A stretch of 64,000 nucleotides of DNA from Dermanyssus gallinae (GCA_003439945.1 QVRM01002104.1:264501-328500); one strand, 5' to 3'. Counted from the first letter of the stretch, positions 45,296-59,422 are shown. Notes: generated by a model not told the origin, from the sequence alone. Made by a program: numbers and translations.

Positions 45296-46149
45296 CTAGA
45301 ATCTGCAGATTCGATAAAAATTACTGTTAAAAATACAAAAACAGATTTCTGTACACTATGGTCTCAACTAAGCCCTTTTGGAAGATAAATCTTAACCTCT
45401 GCAGCAAATAATAATAATAATAATAATAATAATATTTGACGGCAGTCTCAGAACAACTGAAACTGTTATTCGGGCCTTGCCACGATATAACTAACTACTA
45501 AGTGAACGCAGGGGCGAGTCACGGCCATCTTACAGGAATAATAAATACCTGAGTGTGTTCCTAGCACACTGTATAGAGGCAATGTTCTTTGTGTCGGCAC
45601 AACGACATGACAAATCTTGTTCTAGAGTCTATTGCTGCCGCGCCAAGGCAAACCGAAAAAGGTATACGTCATTGTACTATAAGTAATAAAAACCGGCTGG
45701 ACAGAGTAGTAACATTGCAGCCCCTGCCGTAGTGCCCATTGAACGCACATTTATAATTGCATATAATATTACTTAATATGTCTCCGGGCTGACACCACAA
45801 TTTTGGATCCGTTCATTGGAGTGCATGCATCACTCAATTTATATCAGAATTCGGTTCACGTCACAAAAATAGGTCACATCAATATAATGGAGTACTTACA
45901 TAAAACAAGCAAAGTGGCACTAATACCATGACCACGGCTGTCTAAACGAGGCGTGCTATGATGTCGATGAAAATTGCGTTTGCAAGTTTTGTGAAACAGT
46001 ATGTACAGTCAATATCACGCCGCAATGTGTAGATAGGAAATTCCAACAAATATGCGTAGAGAACTTCAGCGGTATAAAATGTAAATAAAATAAACGCACC
46101 TTCCAACCATACTATGAGATTAATTCAATCGTATATTAATATTATAATT

Positions 46150-46290
46150 ATTATTAGGAGTCGAGATCAAGCGCGTTCCACCGACAGGAGGGTCGTTGAA
46201 GCTACAGAGAGGCAACATTAATGATTTAGGGTAGTCAACTCAAGAAATAATAATATTAACATAAACAATATTGTAAATATAATAAATCAA
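46150..46290. repeat. Dispersed repeat R, copy 1
   Basis: Resembles 48770-48920: shared GAGTCGAGATC/GAGCCAAGATC, GCGTTCC, GGAGGGTC, AAGAGAGGCAAC and AGCAATATTGTA. Diverged. Confidence 0.5.
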
Positions 46291-46330
46291 CAGCAAAATG
46301 ACTTTATATAATAGGCATTTTTGTGTGTAC

Positions 46331-46368
<38 letters not shown>

Positions 46369-46644
46369 GATCAAGATGCGCGAGATATTGGCGAGACGTG
46401 ATCACGTGTTTCCCCAAGCAGGTATTACCCCGATTCAGCCTCGACATCAGTCACTGAAACACAAGAATAGCGTTGGGCGGTAAGCTACCCTCCATTGTGA
46501 CATGCTGTCGACATTGTTACTGTTCACGGTTATGGTTTAGCCTTCTAATTAGTGGCCGAAGAATGCATGTCTGGAAGAAGACAACCCATACAGTATTCGA
46601 ATCGACAGGCACGTGTCTGCACCCATATTGCGATATTCTGATCC

Positions 46645-46685
<41 letters not shown>

Positions 46686-47211
46686 GTAAACGTGTACCAT
46701 TACTGCGCGCACAATGACAGAATGCCCTATCGATGTAATCATTTTGTGTTTGTTGGCGTGATTCGATCGGTTATATCCGTGGCAGTAGCGTGACACGGCG
46801 TGTCCTCTACAGGCGAGCAGAGTCATGCGATATTTGTTCTCGTAGCACCATTGGCGGCGTTTCCCACCCCCACTTTACTGGCTGGGCCAAACAACGATAT
46901 AAGTATAGCTTTACGCTGGCGCTAGAAGTAAGCATTTTCATTCGGTGTGCAACTTCAGACCGAGCGCTAACGACCGTGGAGTCCTCATAACGACGACGAG
47001 GACGATGCTGTCTCCACGCCGAGCTCTGGAGGAGAACGGCCGTTGAAGTTTCATCTTCTACATGCGTTAGGTCCTTCTAGATATGAGTTAAGAAGACGTC
47101 CTTCTGCTACTATAGGGTCGAAAAATCCACAGAGGGATGATGAAATGTCTATCATCTACGTATCGCATGAGCTGATCCTGTCGGCCGGCCGGAAGTATAA
47201 TTTATAGTGTA

Positions 47212-47320
<109 letters not shown>

Positions 47321-48769
47321 AGATCTGATGGGAGTCGCTACTGGGATGACGGGGCTGGCTTGCGGGCCGGGCCGTCTTTTGAACAAAACACCCCATAGCT
47401 CATGGCTGCCTAGCCGATCACCAGCAATAGGAAAAGACACGTGTCCGAATGATTTGATAGCAATTTGTCATGCGTGAGCGCGCCAGCGGGCAAAATGTCG
47501 AGGATTGAGAAACAAGATTGCCGTCAGGTGGCTGCGAGCTGAAGAACTTCTTCTGCCTAACTTCAGTTCTTCAGAAATTGCAAACGAAAACTAACAACGA
47601 CAGAAGAAGCACCGCGCATGGATGGCATAATTGCCCAATAGCAGCGGCTACAACAAATCGATTTGCTTTGATAGAGAGATACATTGTATCTATTTCACAC
47701 GCGAGAAGGTGAGAGAAAGAGAGAAACCAGGTGTGCTGTAACGCCATAGCCAGTGAGCAAAGAAGAAACGGTTTTTCTTTCATTCTCTACAGCAATGAAT
47801 GAAAACGCTTTAAAGACGGTGATGGCAGCGCACGAGGCTAGTTGGGGTCGACACTAGAAGAGAATGGTGTATTATTAGGCATAGTGTACTATGGATCTGT
47901 TTTGGCAGGAAGTATTCACGAAGTGAAGAAGCGGCTACTGAAGAGGCATTATGAAAATTTTTACAAGACAAAGTAATTATATATTGTTCGTGTACGCACG
48001 GTAATGGAGATCAGGTCGATGCAGCAAAAAGAGGAAAATCACAAACACTAGGCCGACGATATAGGGGTAGGGTCTTCTGCTAAGAACAAGGCGTTTCCCT
48101 ATCAAAATCGATTAAACGGGTCTGTCCAATAAGGCATCAGCCAATATTGCCTACAATTTTGTTTTATGACAATGAAATGAGTTCGTTGCCAGCATGTAGT
48201 CTCTCGTGGAACGCCTAACGTTTTTTAAGCAGTTCAGTCACAATCAAGGTCGAGGTCGCATTCCCCATACCACGCTGTTGTGCAATCGTCTCAGGCAATC
48301 CGTATTAGAACGGTAGTAGGCTTACATCCAAAGGCACACATCTGAGCTAAGAGCTTGAAAGAGATAGAAAATAAGTAGAACTGACCGGGCTCACTTGCGT
48401 TAAACATATATATGTTTATCGCTTAGCTTCATTCTACACGTGAAGCAGGCGAAGGCTCAGGCAATGTCCATTTGTGCACATATAGATGAGTTTTATTTAT
48501 CATACCTTGTGGAATATCTTTTGAATCAGATGCGCTCGCTGTGTAGTATGTCATACAGCGTGCTGCTGGCATTTGGTTTAAGATAGTGATAACTTTGTAA
48601 TAATACTCTTAATCCTGAAATAAGTAATCATGATGTGTACAAAGGAAATCATATAGGTACTGTTGTCACTACCGTACTCCTGAACATATTACTGTTATTA
48701 TTGCTGCAGCGGCGTTTGAGGCAAGGATGCACTCAAATTGACAAAAGAGCTTGGGATGATGCTCCTTGA

Positions 48770-48920
48770 GACCACAGCAGAGCCAAGATCGACTGTGTTC
48801 CTGCGATAGAGGGTGTCATCGGAACTAAAGAGAGGCAACGCCAAGCTCATGCTGAGTGGTCTCCAGCACTCAAGCAATAAGATATAAGATAAGCAATATT
48901 GTAGATGTTATAAAATTAAT
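48770..48920. repeat. Dispersed repeat R, copy 2
   Basis: Same family and orientation as 46150-46290. Confidence 0.5.
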
Positions 48921-49810
48921 ATTGATACATGTTAATATTACCCTTGTTCAACAAATTATTATTATTATTATTATTATTATTTGTGCACGCGGAAATGTCA
49001 CAGAACGTGCAATAAGCAACACTTTTGCTTGGAGTTTCTCGCATATAGGTTTTGGTGAAAGTGTGGTTCTAGCCCTATCTACCGGGGCTTTGCGTCGCCA
49101 GCTTAGGCAGAGGCGGTGCGATTGGCTACATAAAAATTTAAACATATGTGCTAGTGTGAGCTCGCTAGTGGCAGCAAAACAGCAGGTATTAGCAGTCTAT
49201 AGAGCGTTGCGACGAATACAGCTGAGAAATGACGGCGTGTCATTATTGGCTGTGGTGAGAGCCTGCAGCGCAATGTCTGTCTATCGATCTAACTAACAAT
49301 CTTATAGGGCCAACCAAAGTGGCCGTGTTGTTCGGCACCGATGATGACAATGCCGCTACAGGCGGTGGCGTTGGTTCTGCTGCTGCTGCTGCTACTACTG
49401 TTTTTATGGGTGTCGCTTTTGTTCAGCAAGCCATGGGCACAGCGGAGGGTTCTCAACAAATAAACAAAAAACAAGGCTTCTTGCCCTCCTTGTGCAAACA
49501 ATAGCGCACCACCACAGTCACAACTGGTCGTGTGAGCGTTAAGCTAGCTTGCCAGCTAACTAACCGCGAACGAAGCCGGGCTAACGTGTCCGAAAGTGGG
49601 CCAAGTTTCAATGCTTGATCGAACGGGGTTTAGCCTAAAAATCCCAAATGGCAGATTCGATTCTATTCGAATACTATGAAAGCATGCCGGTCTAATGTGT
49701 TCAGGCGTAACTCACAGTGCCAATTGGTTGTTGTTGTCGTCATGCATCATTTTGTATTCGTTTAGCGTTAAATTGAACGTTCTGTGAAATATTTGCTGCT
49801 ATATATATAT

Positions 49811-49856
<46 letters not shown>

Positions 49857-50043
49857 TCGGTTTCAACCGGGGTGCAGCATTCCTTCGTTCTATATCGAGT
49901 GACAGCCTCTAATATAAAAAATTATAATAATGTTCAGTCTCCCGTCGATGGATTACGACTCCTGCCTACACGCGGAGTCATCTTATATGTTAGAGGGCTA
50001 AAATATGTTTTTAAACCATTTTTCTCAAAACCATTTTTACTCA

Positions 50044-50190
50044 AACTGTTTTTAATTCTAGGCTATCCTCCATCGCCTATGGGCTTGGAATTCGCCGTGA
50101 GGTATATCTTCAATGCACCGAAAGCCGAACATGGTGAGCTATCTAGGCTTTTCCCAAAAGTTATTGTGCCAGCATGGCCGCACAGAGATC
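50044..50190 (-). mobile_element. SINE family 2, 5'-truncated copy
   Basis: About 145 bp aligning to 24783-24925 (shared TGTTTTTAATTCTAG, AGGTATATCTTCAATGCACC, CAGCATGGCCGC). The tRNA head is absent, as expected for a 5'-truncated retrocopy. Confidence 0.65.
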
Positions 50191-50237
50191 ACTTCGTTCC
50201 AGAATACATAGAAAACAGCTAGACTTCAATACTCGAC

Positions 50238-50276
<39 letters not shown>

Positions 50277-50379
50277 CCACGTTAGTAAGCCCTATTCAAT
50301 AAGTGCTTGATCACTGGGAAAATTATACAGGTCTGGAGGCGATCTTAATAGTCAGTCTCAAAGTAAAGTTAGTATAGAA

Positions 50380-50675
50380 GCAGCAGTGCGGGGGAGGTGA
50401 CACGCGCAAGGCGATGTACTAGGCTGTGCTGCTTTCTATACCTCTGACTAGACTGGCAGAGCGGATAAGGACGGGCTGGAGTCGACAGTGGGCCAGAATC
50501 TTACTGTAGGCAGACAATGTGGTCATCTTTGGTTGCCGTTTTGTAGGGTGAAACAAGCTAACTAACTAAATTCTTGTATGAGAAGGGCTTGAAGGTTATT
50601 TCAGGAAAGACGATACCCATGAAACTTCGAAGAGGCGACCACCATTGCCAATTAAATGTTTCTTTTTACAGCGTC

Positions 50676-50690
<15 letters not shown>
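50380..50690 (+). pseudogene. Non-LTR RT palm fragment with decayed ADD
   Basis: Broken frames read LTRLAERIRTGWSRQWARIL, then ADNVVIFG (the YADDVVIFG catalytic box with the second Asp changed), then EGLKVISGKTIPMKL. Ends in a (TA)n-(GA)n array at 50676-50730. Confidence 0.5.
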
Positions 50691-50731
<41 letters not shown>

Positions 50732-50736
<5 letters not shown>

Positions 50737-50785
50737 GCTATTAATGTATGGTGTATATATTTACACCATACATTGATAGCACAGT
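50732..50785 (+). ncRNA. Pre-miRNA-like hairpin (24-bp stem, 6-nt loop)
   Basis: Arms 50732-50755 and 50762-50785 pair over 24 positions with a single U:G wobble (ACTGTGCTATTAATGTATGG then TGTA). Just 3' of a (GA)n run. It folds stably, but the loop is short for a miRNA and no conservation can be tested. A small foldback repeat is an alternative. Confidence 0.3.
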
Positions 50786-51447
50786 TTCAAATATACACGC
50801 TTAAACCTATTCACCTTAGGTTCATGGGATCCATCTAATTACAAGCCTGTTATTGTTGAGTGCGTCTTGTACACATGGGCTGGTGGAGATTATGTCCATT
50901 TCTCTACATTTCACAATATAGAGTCGATTTGTGTTACTTGCTCCACAGAATTGAAGCGTGGAATTGAAATACACAATTATCGGCTTCGTGGCATCGCCCC
51001 TTTAAATAGATATGGTGGTGGTACCCATGCCAGATAACCTTGCAATGTAGTGCGCGCTTTTTTTGGCTTCTTTCCCAACGCGTTGTACAAAAAGCAGGTT
51101 TATCAGTAACGTTTTGCACTTCAAAGTTAAAATTGCGCTTTGTGCAAAATAGTTGATACTTGCCTGAGGTTGCTAAGTCAAAAACGCAGGATGTATTTTG
51201 CGGCAGGCCTAAGGAACGTAGGTTGTAAAAACTCAGCTTTGACTCGGCATAAGTCTGACCCTTTTAGCAACGGCGCAATCTGTCCAGAGCAATAGCTAAT
51301 CAATGGAAAGATTTGCATCTTAAACAACTGCTTCGCTACTTCCTTAGCGGTCTCCAATAACCGTTATAGCGGCTGAGGTTTTTGCGTTTGCTTTCTCAAT
51401 GTGTTACCTGTAGTAGTAGGTAAAATAGTAGCAGATACAATTTACTT

Positions 51448-51599
51448 TTTCGGGCTTACCCTCAGCCGAGATTTAACGTCGACGGGACTGCTTTTCCCAT
51501 TGCTTCATAGACGAAGCCCCATAAAAATGTGCAACGGTGGTGCTCGAACCACGGACCTATGCGGTCGCGAGGCGCAGACGAATGCACCACTTCACCGGA
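51448..51599 (-). mobile_element. tRNA-derived SINE, family 1, second copy
   Basis: Reverse-strand copy of the element at 26872. B box TGGTTCGAGCACC has one change. Full-length alignment with few indels. Confidence 0.75.
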
Positions 51600-52361
51600 C
51601 TCGACATCAGATAAAATTTGCTTGCATTCATAGTAAACTCATGGAAGCTGCAGACGCCATTCGATTCTACTAGGGTGCACATATGCAGGACGCCAGGCAG
51701 AACAACGCGTAATTTGTTTACCTAAATAAGCTTGCAGTGCGTGCTTATGAGCCTACGAGGTTACGAGGCTGTGTTGAAAATCAGCAATAGTAATGTTGTT
51801 GGTTTCTAGTACCAGGAAGGAGCCTGTATGTAGCCCAGGCAGTGCACAGATGATGAATCAATAAACTTGCACTTTGCGCTTCCCAAGCTTGGCTGCGTGG
51901 GGTGACCGCTACCTTCGACTGGGGTTTATTGACTTTATTGACTCAGGCTTGGGATGGGTTCAGGTGGGCAAAGCGGGATGCTACTACTTTGCGTGCGGCA
52001 ACCTGCAAACACGAAGACCCGTCTTAGTGCATATTAGCAGCTTCTGCGTATCTTTAGCGTGCACCGTAACGGACCGGTCTGTGATGGGTTGGACTACGTA
52101 ATGCTGTATTACCACCCCTAGTCTAGGGTGTATTCGAATTGGTTAAGACGGGGGGGGGGGGGGGGGGGCTAAAGGAGGCCCCAAACCCCAACACAATAAT
52201 CATTGATCATCTCTCTACTTACGGCCTTGTCGTTGTACAACCGATTCCCGTCGGTAGCGCTAACAACGGCAACAGCAGCAGCAAAAACACACAAAAACTA
52301 TTACACTGTGATGTCGTCACGTGACGTCTATTATAATAAATAGGCGTCATTGCTAAAAAAA

Positions 52362-52398
<37 letters not shown>

Positions 52399-52823
52399 GG
52401 AGAAGAAGTGACAGAGACGAATGGAAAATTCATCATAAGCAATGAGTGGGCTGTTGTGCAGTGGGATGGGTGCGGGACGCGACGACAGCATTTTTCGAAA
52501 AGGTGTCGTTGGTTGCCGTGAATTTCTCTCACTTTTTTCTTCCTCTGGTTTAATCGCTCGTCTGGTCGTCAATCGTCGGGATATTTTTCCATCTCGACGC
52601 TTCCTTTACTTCGTTGTTCACAGTTTGCTTGTGATGTTGCAACGGGGTGCTTGACAGCGAGCACGGGGGAGGGGGGGGGGGCGCTAGATGTACACTCATA
52701 CATCATCTATGCATACCGCAAGGTGTCTGAGAAAATGATTATTGCCCCAGGCGATGACACATAACAGCAGGAGGTAACCCTTTAAATAAAGTCGTATTAG
52801 ATGAAACCTGTCAAACTGTAGCG

Positions 52824-52860
<37 letters not shown>

Positions 52861-52928
52861 TGCTCTGTTCATGAAGCAGTATTTCACATATATTGTTATT
52901 TTACTGAAGTCACACGACAAATGGTTGT

Positions 52929-52971
<43 letters not shown>

Positions 52972-53593
52972 AGAGTTTTAGGAATTTATTTTTACCTAAA
53001 ACCGCCCGAATTCTAGAATTGCCGCTGTTGTAGTCCTCATTGCCATTGTCGATGGCGGCAGTTTTCTTAGTCATAAACAGAAATTTCCATCGACTTTCTA
53101 TGCTAACAACAGTAGCATTCGGGATTCGGCATTACGTTGCCTGAGGTGCATTTAGCAAGGTGTACGACGCACCGGAGTCCCAATTTGCCATCTGAGAGCA
53201 TATGCAGGTCACAGGCGCGTTTTATGTTTAAAGTGTTCAAAGTTAAGATTTTTAGGCACACCACATCCTAAAAATATTCAGGGTAATATTTGCTCAGAAA
53301 CTATAAAAGCTCTTTTCAAGCTGTGCGCCAACCAGAATGCAGTTACGTCTATAGATCTACCGCGATCATAACTCGCCACACATACATGTGCATAATTTTC
53401 ACAATTTGTTGAACGACATGTCCCAGATATGATGAGCTTCCCCAGAACCTGCTTAAGGTGCTTGCAGAATTTCTCTTTACGTTTGCTCTTCGGTTTTCAG
53501 TTGAACTTGCAAACAACTTCTCGATCGCATAATTTACAGGCCAGTTGTCGCTAGACAGTAGCAGTGGGCATGTATGTTTTATGAATCTTAAAA

Positions 53594-53632
<39 letters not shown>

Positions 53633-54000
53633 TAATAGCATCACTTGCCTACAATTTCAAAATCTTCATGCCGACTACAGCACCAGAGGGGGACGCTGCT
53701 CTGATGTAACAAAAATAAATATTTCGTGTATACGCACACGTTCGGAGGGACCCAAATGGCATGTTCCTACCCTAAATGATTGATTACATTGAATAAATGA
53801 ACTTATCCAATATTATGTGTTATATTATCTGTACCAGATTACGCAACTGTAACGGAACTGCAACTAACAAGGCCTCTCATCAGGGTAAGGGGTACTTATC
53901 GACCGAAAAGGTTTTGGCGACTGTTTTCTGGAATGTAAAAGATATTCTATTGATTGGCTATTTTTTCCACAAAAAGCGATTTTTTTTGGCAGAGCGATAA
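51600..54000. other. No gene recognised; TA arrays at 52364, 52824, 52931 and 53598; poly-G runs at 52149 and 52667
   Basis: Only short frames; the 75-codon frame at 51874 has no family match I can see. Confidence 0.5.
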
Positions 54001-54028
54001 CTAACGCAACTCCTTGGACTAGCTAAAA

Positions 54029-54465
54029 ATGCATCACAGGACAGCGGCCCGTGATCCGAAAGAGAAATGTATTGTTTTACCACGAGAATGTGTCCGCCCA
54101 CGCCTATATTTTTTCCATATAGTAAACCACAAGCCCCGTGCGATTATTATCTGTTTGGAAAACTTTAAGGTCTCTTGCGATTATGATCTGTTTAAAAGAC
54201 CTCATGGCCACTTGCGATTATGATCTGTTTGAAAAACCTCAAGAAGCATCTCTTCCGAAAGAGATATCAAAGCAACAATGATACGATGTGCGCCGTAGAC
54301 AAGTATTTTGGGTCTAAAGACCCTGAATATTTTGCTCTTAGTATAAAAGCTGTTGAGGATCGTTGGAGAGGTATTGAGTTTCAAGAGGGGTCTGCACGAA
54401 ACAATACGATTCGTGGTCTCCGTCCATTTGTTGCTTGTATTCCATATTATGGACTTTTCGATTTA

Positions 54466-54470
<5 letters not shown>
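54029..54470 (+). pseudogene. Mariner transposase C-terminal relic
   Basis: From 54232 the frame reads LKNLKKHLFRKRYQSNNDTM, then CAVDKYFGSKDPEYFALSIK and AVEDRWRG, which is the mariner C-terminus (KHL.GKR..S...V..AV..YF...D..YF..GI..LE.RW). Upstream the CDYDLF segment is present three times in a 37-bp tandem repeat (54139-54249), which shifts frame. It ends at a stop before the (TA)n array at 54471-54542. Confidence 0.7.
54139..54249. repeat. 37-bp tandem repeat inside the mariner relic, three copies
   Basis: Units 54139-54175, 54176-54212 and 54213-54249, each starting TGCGATTATKATCTGTTT. 37 is not a multiple of three. Confidence 0.9.

Positions 54471-54542
<72 letters not shown>
54471..54542. 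repeat. Long (TA)n microsatellite
   Basis: Perfect TA run directly after the mariner relic. Confidence 0.95.
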
Positions 54543-54545
<3 letters not shown>

Positions 54546-55700
54546 TTCTTTGTGCAGTTTCAGAATGATTTATGCGACGGTTTCAACCGTATCCTGAGAA
54601 TCAGACACTACGGTTTGCACTCAGTGATTTGTAGTGTTCTGTTTAGTTAATAATAACGCGCTAATAACTGACCGAGTTGTTATTGTTGTGGTTGTTGGTG
54701 TCGCTGCTGCCGTAGTTTTTGTCTGCACCAGCAGTATTATTGTTGATATGATTGATCGTTCTTAGTATTGGCATTACGACTAGTACTTTGTTGTACTTCG
54801 TTGTTTTCCGTGCCGCAACTAATGATGACACGTTTGTTGTTGTTGTTGTTGCTTTCTTTCCCGTCAGCGTTGATCTAAACACATATTTTTTTTTATTGCA
54901 GCTCTTGTTTATATTGTTGTTATGCCGAAGTAGTCAAGCGGTTCCACTAGGTTCGACGAAAAGTTCTTTATATCGTCGTCACCGCTTACTTATTCACCTG
55001 CTTAACGGCTTGGCTTGGCGCTAAACTAGACAGATGACTGGCGTACGCGATTGCTCGTTGATTTACTAGTGATTATTGGCGTTAGCAATTCGTCGACTCG
55101 TTTTGGCTACCGTCATAGACGGAAACAATTTCGAAACAGATTAAGTTGTACATGTGAAAAAAAGAAGTCGAAAGAGAGTGCGCGCAAGCTTAGTAGACTT
55201 GCCTGCAAAAGGGATAATCGTGCACGGTGTCTACGTAGGAATTATTGTACAATCGAAAATTGCATTCATAACATTTGTGTCGTGACAGCTCTCCCACTAG
55301 CCCAAGCGATGTGATGATTTTCGCCAATACTAGAGAGGTTAAACGCCAAGACTAGTTACGATTCATTTCATGAGCGCCACAGCCGTGTCCTCACAACTTG
55401 ATTTTATTAAAAGTAAATACAATTATTGATAAAACATTGTTCTGCTGCTAAAAAGTGTCGCAAAGCTGTTTATAGAATTTATTTAGTAGATAGGATTTTA
55501 TCACAGGTTTTAAAATAAATGAGTGCTTGCACTGCATTGCACTTTAACTTAGTCACCCAGCTAGAGTCACCCCCATGCGCAAAACAGCACCGGCAAGTTT
55601 GCAAGTTTTCTTTAGACCGCTAGAGCATAACGCAAATGAAGTGTTCCTGTAAGAGCCTTATCCGAAATCGCATTCAGGTACTTAGCCATGAGCATGGGTG
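54543..55700. other. No gene recognised
   Basis: (GTT)n tracts near 54680-54850. A + strand 87-codon frame at 55051-55314 is rich in Cys, Lys and Arg but not recognisable. Confidence 0.5.
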
Positions 55701-55729
55701 TCGTTGTGCCCTTCCAGGTATTAGTTAAT

Positions 55730-56230
55730 ATTCTGTGGAGGCCGCTTCAGGCCGTTATAGGTAATTGCTTCTGTTTGCAAGCCAATTCGAGATCTAGTGC
55801 GTGGAGGTACGGACCTAGTACGGATCCCTGGGGGTAATGCTGTGAATGCATAGTGACTGCACGCTATTGTAGAATAGATGCTCGGTCTTTTAGATACGAC
55901 GCTTGGATACACTGTTAATAGAGAAAGGCGCCTTTATCTACAAGTGCGTTGTTTATGGTGTCCCGCGAAAGCGTGTGAAGCGCGTGTTTGGCATATCAGA
56001 GGGTATCCAGGCAATGCGACAGGTTTGTATTTAGCGCCGTTCTCTGTGCTTCAGTTAAGTTTAGCACTTTGCTCATGGCTGAATGTGTGGAGGGTCGGGC
56101 TCGGGAACCGTGCTGGTTTTCCAACAGCGCCTTCTCGTCTTCTAGCTCCGTTGCTAGTCCCCTGTTGTTAATGCATTCAGCTGCATTGGATATGCAGGAG
56201 AGCATGCCTTTAAGGCAGTCCCTTTGCGGT
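55730..56230 (-). pseudogene. Degraded R1/LOA-type reverse transcriptase fragment
   Basis: The - strand carries LLENQHGSRARPSTHSAM (QhGFR...ST motif), then about 230 nt later SYLKDRASIL and HYPQGSVLGPYLHALDLEL (GCPQGSVLGPLLWN motif). Frame changes and stops lie between. Confidence 0.6.
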
Positions 56231-56399
56231 CTACCGGGTTTCGGTCTAAAGGTCGAACGTGCCGTATAAACAGGCGTAAGGCGGGGAGGACGGTATCTGA
56301 CCCCAGTGCTTATCTTGGCTATATGTGTTCGGCTAAGATTCTAATATCTTAAATTAAGATTGACGTAAAGGTAAGGTCTGTACTCTTCTCAATACGCAT

Positions 56400-56950
56400 T
56401 GGCTGCGGCCGGCGTCCCTGCGGGACGAACACAATTATAGTCGGTCAGGATATTTCTACTGCTAGTGGCGGCTCTGCGTAGCGCATTTTGTTACGCACGA
56501 TCTTGTGTCTTTTGTCACAGGGTTATCTACCTTTTATAGGTAGCAAAGTTTGGTGGCGGATCCTTCGCTTTCCAGCGGTCTGGCCATTGCGCCAGTGGAA
56601 TGGGGAGCTGTCGATGATGGTGTGGACGGATAGAAAAGAGAGACTAGACGGCAAGGCTCGCCAAGAGGATCGCCGCAGATTGCAATGCGGCACTGGGCGT
56701 CTAGTGTCCCTCCGCGAGCAGGACCCACTCAGTGCATGGAGCATACGCGTAGACTAAGGAGCGGGACGCAGCATGGAACTCCACTTCCCCGGTATTGAGG
56801 TGATGGCTCACAATTCCGAACAAGGAGAGGGTGAGAGAGGTGGCTTTGAGTGGGTAGCACGCGCGGATTGGAACGAGTGTTATACTCTCCCCCGGCGTTT
56901 AGTCCCACACTGGGTGTAATTTAGCCTGAGAAAACTTTGCCGTTGTGTGG
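56400..56950. other. GC-rich segment with a 89-codon + strand frame, unknown
   Basis: 56488-56757 is open and reads WWRILRFPAVWPLRQWNGEL, then a basic DRKERLDGKARQEDRRRLQ. Richer in GC than its neighbours. Not recognised; possibly more mobile DNA. Confidence 0.3.
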
Positions 56951-57613
56951 GAAGAAAGAACTAGGAGAGAGTTAAATGGTTGAGAAGCTTTAGACTGACC
57001 CGGGTTGCCCAATATAGAAGCATCTCTGCTTTCTTGATTGTTTGCTGTTGGTTTGTTCAAAATGAGAAGAACCACCCTGCCACGGCAATTTGACGCGTTG
57101 TTCGATACATTTTAAATCATCTCAAAATTCATAGTAATTGTAACGGTCGAATAGTTAGGCCATCCCGATTGAAGTTAAGTACAACTTAAGTGCAGTGCCA
57201 GAAACAAGAACAACCACAGTAATATGCTAACATAAATAATTGAGGGGACAATATTATGTATAATTATATTTTAACGCCCTCGCTGGGTAATAGGACATTT
57301 ACAACAAAGGATCACATCTTGTCGTGCCAGCCCGGCTATTGAGCGGGACATTGTGTGGCACGGCACCTATTGCACTTCATTTAACATCGCATGCCTATAC
57401 GTCTATCGTAAAGCTCGTGACACACAGCATGCTGCAAGTTATGTGTAATGCAGATGCCGGTACCACATGCCTTTCCTTTCCCTTTGCTCTCCACCATGTT
57501 CGTCATCGCCGTAGTTTTAAAAGTAAACAAATATATCTCTAGTTTTAAGAATAAACAAATGTATCCCTAGTTTTGAGAATAAACAAATATATTCTTAGTT
57601 TTAAAAATAAACA

Positions 57614-57650
<37 letters not shown>

Positions 57651-58242
57651 AGCTTTACGCTAATAGTCTTATATACCGTTCAAAAGCTTCCGGTCTGTTC
57701 GAGCCCCACCGCGCGTGAAGTTAGTCTGTCAACAGGCGATTTCCCTTCACAATCCTAACAAATCTAAATCTGAAAGTACTTGACTTCTCCTTTTCAAGGA
57801 AAATAACCTGGCTCGATAGAGTAATCCTTACTCCCCAATCCCCATTTTTGTTCACATGAGTTGTATTCCGTAGGTAGCTATTGGTTCCACCTTGATTATA
57901 AACCATACCACTGCTGCATGCAAGGATAACGCTGCAGCCCTTGTCGTTTTTTCACACCTTTTTCTCGACTATCCTGCATATAAGCTCAAAACTGAATCCA
58001 CGTCATCGTAAAGATGATTCCCATTAGGCACACTTGTTCACAGATTTAATCATTTTTCGATCCTTTAATAATTGTCCAGCCAAGTCTCTTTCGAAGCACA
58101 ACAGAAAGTAACATTATTGATAATCACACAGACGTTTACTGCGATATGCCTAATAGCCGCAAAATTTAATTTTGTGCGTGAACCACAAAAACTATAAAGA
58201 ATGCAAATAACTCATCCTTCAATTTGCTGTTAGACACGTCTC

Positions 58243-58316
<74 letters not shown>

Positions 58317-59422
58317 CAGTACCCCTCATTTCCCAAACATTTCAGACGACCCTGGACATAACCGGCCTCGCTTTGGCTAGCAAGTTGCACAAATGTGTCT
58401 ACTTCGATCCTGTTCGTATGACAAATAGATTATACAATTTCTCTTAGCTTGAGGGAATGATTATATAGTACCGTTCGCATGAGACGCAACTCCAAGAACA
58501 TCATTATTAACTAAATTAAGTGAAAGATCATTTCAGTTTGTCTATCGTACCGATGAGCGATTACGTGATGAATATTTTTATGATTACTGTGGATAACGTG
58601 ATGAATTACATTAGCATCACGTGGAACACGCCCAAGAGTCTGCAATGATCGGTGGCAACGAAACCGAGTAGCATAAGTCAGTGTAACTATAAAACGAATG
58701 TCTAGCCTGCAAGTCTGCAAACACGAACTGTCGTTAAAGGTTTGTTACTCTTACCGTCCTAGTATTGACTCACCTTTCATGAACAGCAACAAATCTGTCT
58801 CACGTCAACTAAGCAAATATGAATTGCTAGGACAATTTTTGTATGTACGTTCCAATAACTTAAGAAATCAGCGCGGGGTCAGTTCATAAACAGATAGTTT
58901 GTTTAGCGGATGGCCAAATAGGTGCATGCAAATTCAAATTACTCGCTTATTTGGCGATTAGTTACCTTTCTCTTCCAGAAGTACGTGTAGTGAAAACAAT
59001 ACATGTATGGCCTTGATAATTGTACTACACACCCTTTATTTAATAATAAAATTGATTTTTATGCTTAGGCTAAGCTAGTGCTCCTAATATGCCAATGTGG
59101 CATGCAGAAGAGGCGTCAAGTACTGCATTAGTGGGACGAAGCTTGTGAAAGACGGCATCGAAGGTATATTAAACTTCATGCATCCTGTTCGTTTGCAACG
59201 TCGATTTGTTTCTTAAATGTCGCAAGTTTTTCTGGCCAATAACGTTCCAGTAGCCTATTTCCAAGTCTAATCTGAATAAGTCCAACGCGGAACTCTAACA
59301 CGAATTTTCTGTTCGGCGTGCTCTATTACTTGTCGCAACGGTACGTTTGCCTAGGTAAGCTTGCACGATGAATATGCAAATCTAGATGTGCGTTGAACGA
59401 TCTTCCATGCGCTGAAAGAAGC

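Noticed and set aside
57690..57712. Third SINE family 1 copy
   Set aside because: Only a B-box-like TTCGAGCCCCACC is shared; flanks do not align.
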